Assembly: GCA_002471185.1 (NCBI GenBank) | Contig: DKPL01000091.1 | Coordinates: 1 to 8,142, forward strand | DNA length: 8,142 nt | Source: Bacteroides sp. UBA7335 | Lineage (GTDB): Bacteria > Bacteroidota > Bacteroidia > Bacteroidales > Bacteroidaceae | Direction of reading: 5' to 3' | Shown here: piece after piece, positions 6,866 through 8,142 of the stretch | How positions within the stretch are numbered: the stretch's first letter is position 1 | Layout: every line of letters begins with the position of its first letter | Program-made: the position numbers and the translations under genes | Notes under the pieces: generated by a model | The model's input: the letters and a program-made list of their open reading frames with translations, nothing else | Databases searched by the model: none | Told to the model about the DNA's origin: nothing

Positions 6866-8142
6866 ATGGAAAAAATTAATATGCCGCAAGCAGAAAGCCG
6901 TAGTGCGGACCTTATAAAAGAAAACATTGAACAACTAAAACAGATTTTCCCAGAAGTAATAAAAGAGGGAAGAGTTGATTTCGAAGCATTACATGATTTG
7001 TTGGGTGAGTATGGAGATACCGCCGAAGAACGTTTTTGTCTTAACTGGGCAGGCAAGGCCGAAGCTCGTCGTGAGGCACAAAAACGTAGTACCGGAACCC
7101 TTCGCCCTTGTGTGGAAGATAGTGTAGATTGGGACACAACAGAGAATCTATATATTGAAGGAGATAACCTAGAAGTTCTAAAACTTTTGCAAAAGAGTTA
7201 TCACAAAAAGGTGAAGATGATTTATATAGATCCACCATACAATACGGGTAAAGACTTTGTCTATAAAGATAACTACAAAGATAACATGTCTAATTATCTT
7301 GAACTTATAGGTGAAGACCGTAAAATGTCGACCAAAGCGCTAAGCGATAGTGATGGTCGCTATCACTCCAATTGGTTAAACATGATGTATCCTCGTTTGA
7401 AGTTGGCTCGTAATTTGCTTACTGAGGATGGTGTTATCTTTATATCGATTGGTGTTGAGGAATTATCAAATTTAAGATCAATATGTAATGAAATTTTTGG
7501 AGAGGAAAACTTTGTCGAAATTTTTTCTTGGACAAAAACTTCAACACCTCCAGCACTGTCTACGAAATCTAGAAAGACAAATGAATATATTTTATGTTAC
7601 GAAAGAAGTCGATCGAATTTAAAATATAATGGAGAAGTCTTAGATGGAGGTGATCAGCCTTTACTTAATACAGGGAATTCTACACGCAAACTTAAATTTC
7701 CTAAAGAATCGGTTTACTTCAACCCATTAAAGTTTCCTAATGGGGAATACCGATCTTATTGTAAAGACAGAGTTACTCTTTTAGATAATATTACAATTAT
7801 AAACGGATTTGCGACTTCTGATTTTCATTTGGAAGGGGAGTTTAAATGGACACAAGAATTTTTAGATAATGAAATTTCAAATGGAACGACTTTTATTATA
7901 AAGTCTGATCTGCTATCAATCAGGTTTATACGTAATGAAGAGGGATATAAGCGGCCTACAAACTTTATTAAAGATAAATATACGACTCCATTGATTGATA
8001 AACCATCTTGTAATGTAGGGACAAATGAGAATGCAAGTTCTTCTTTAAATAGGCTAATGGGTAATATAGACGTATTCTCATATCCAAAACCAACCTCTTT
8101 ATTAAAATATATAATCAATTTTGTTTGTCAAACAGGAGATAT
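6866..8142 (+). CDS. mod: Type III R-M adenine DNA methyltransferase Mod, 5' part (3' end outside window)
   Basis: The frame is open from the ATG at 6866 to the window end, giving 425 residues of a protein family usually about 600-700 long. It transfers a methyl group from S-adenosylmethionine to adenine in a short asymmetric site and provides target recognition for a type III restriction enzyme. Motif IV is DPPY (residues 122-125, bases 7229-7240), in the context MIYIDPPYNTGKDFVY, preceded by LYIEGDNLEVLKLL (95-108). LTEDGVIFISIGVEE (185-199) is the next conserved block. Residues about 213-400 are the variable target-recognition region. FSYPKPTSLL (404-413) looks like motif X, and the window stops just where the FxGxG SAM-binding motif should follow. 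This motif order is the beta class typical of Mod. An alternative start is the Met at codon 6. A res gene would be expected downstream but cannot be seen. Confidence 0.94.
   Translation, partial: MEKINMPQAESRSADLIKENIEQLKQIFPEVIKEGRVDFEALHDLLGEYGDTAEERFCLNWAGKAEARREAQKRSTGTLRPCVEDSVDWDTTENLYIEGDNLEVLKLLQKSYHKKVKMIYIDPPYNTGKDFVYKDNYKDNMSNYLELIGEDRKMSTKALSDSDGRYHSNWLNMMYPRLKLARNLLTEDGVIFISIGVEELSNLRSICNEIFGEENFVEIFSWTKTSTPPALSTKSRKTNEYILCYERSRSNLKYNGEVLDGGDQPLLNTGNSTRKLKFPKESVYFNPLKFPNGEYRSYCKDRVTLLDNITIINGFATSDFHLEGEFKWTQEFLDNEISNGTTFIIKSDLLSIRFIRNEEGYKRPTNFIKDKYTTPLIDKPSCNVGTNENASSSLNRLMGNIDVFSYPKPTSLLKYIINFVCQTGD

Noticed and set aside
6817..7238. Minus-strand open frames of 106 and 65 residues across the AbiGi-mod junction
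   Set aside because: They lie antisense to the conserved 5' part of mod, including the DPPY motif, and show no protein-like features.
7825..8118. Minus-strand 97-residue open frame
   Set aside because: Antisense to the mod target-recognition region; an AT-rich shadow frame.

Overview
The window looks like chromosome of a Bacteroidales bacterium (Bacteroides/Parabacteroides-like). The evidence is the closely Bacteroides-type seryl-tRNA synthetase 3' part at the left edge, a TAnnTTTG-type promoter element, and starts without clear Shine-Dalgarno sequences. This is recognition from memory; no search was run.

Layout, left to right. (1) 1-894: 3' two thirds of serS, a housekeeping gene with balanced base composition, closed by a strong intrinsic terminator with a GAAA loop (925-972). 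(2) 973-2012: about 1 kb without a convincing gene. It holds a perfect 19-bp inverted repeat around a 36-nt centre (1390-1463), a degenerate tandem array with a 22-bp period (about 1418-1606), and a strongly G-poor, C-rich stretch (about 1491-1780). A candidate promoter -7 element (1928-1935) precedes the next operon. (3) 2013-8142: four tightly packed plus-strand genes, clearly more AT-rich than serS, that read as a defence operon: a 1067-residue helicase with a phospholipase-D-like N-terminal region and a SNF2/RapA-type motor; a DUF4391-family protein; an AbiGi-family protein (annotated in databases as the 'antitoxin' of an abortive-infection pair); and the first 425 residues of a type III restriction-modification adenine methyltransferase (Mod), cut by the window edge just before its FxGxG motif.

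How the genes may work together. Type III systems need Mod for target recognition and methylation, and a Res helicase-nuclease for cleavage; res would be expected just downstream of the window. The two upstream genes, the PLD-SNF2 helicase and DUF4391, are translationally coupled (TGATG overlap) and lie in the same transcription unit as mod. That suggests an extended type III-like defence system rather than a plain two-gene one. The AbiGi gene is the most AT-rich member and sits between DUF4391 and mod with no AbiGii toxin next to it. It may be a later-acquired module or an effector in its own right. The functional link among the four genes is inferred from operon structure only.
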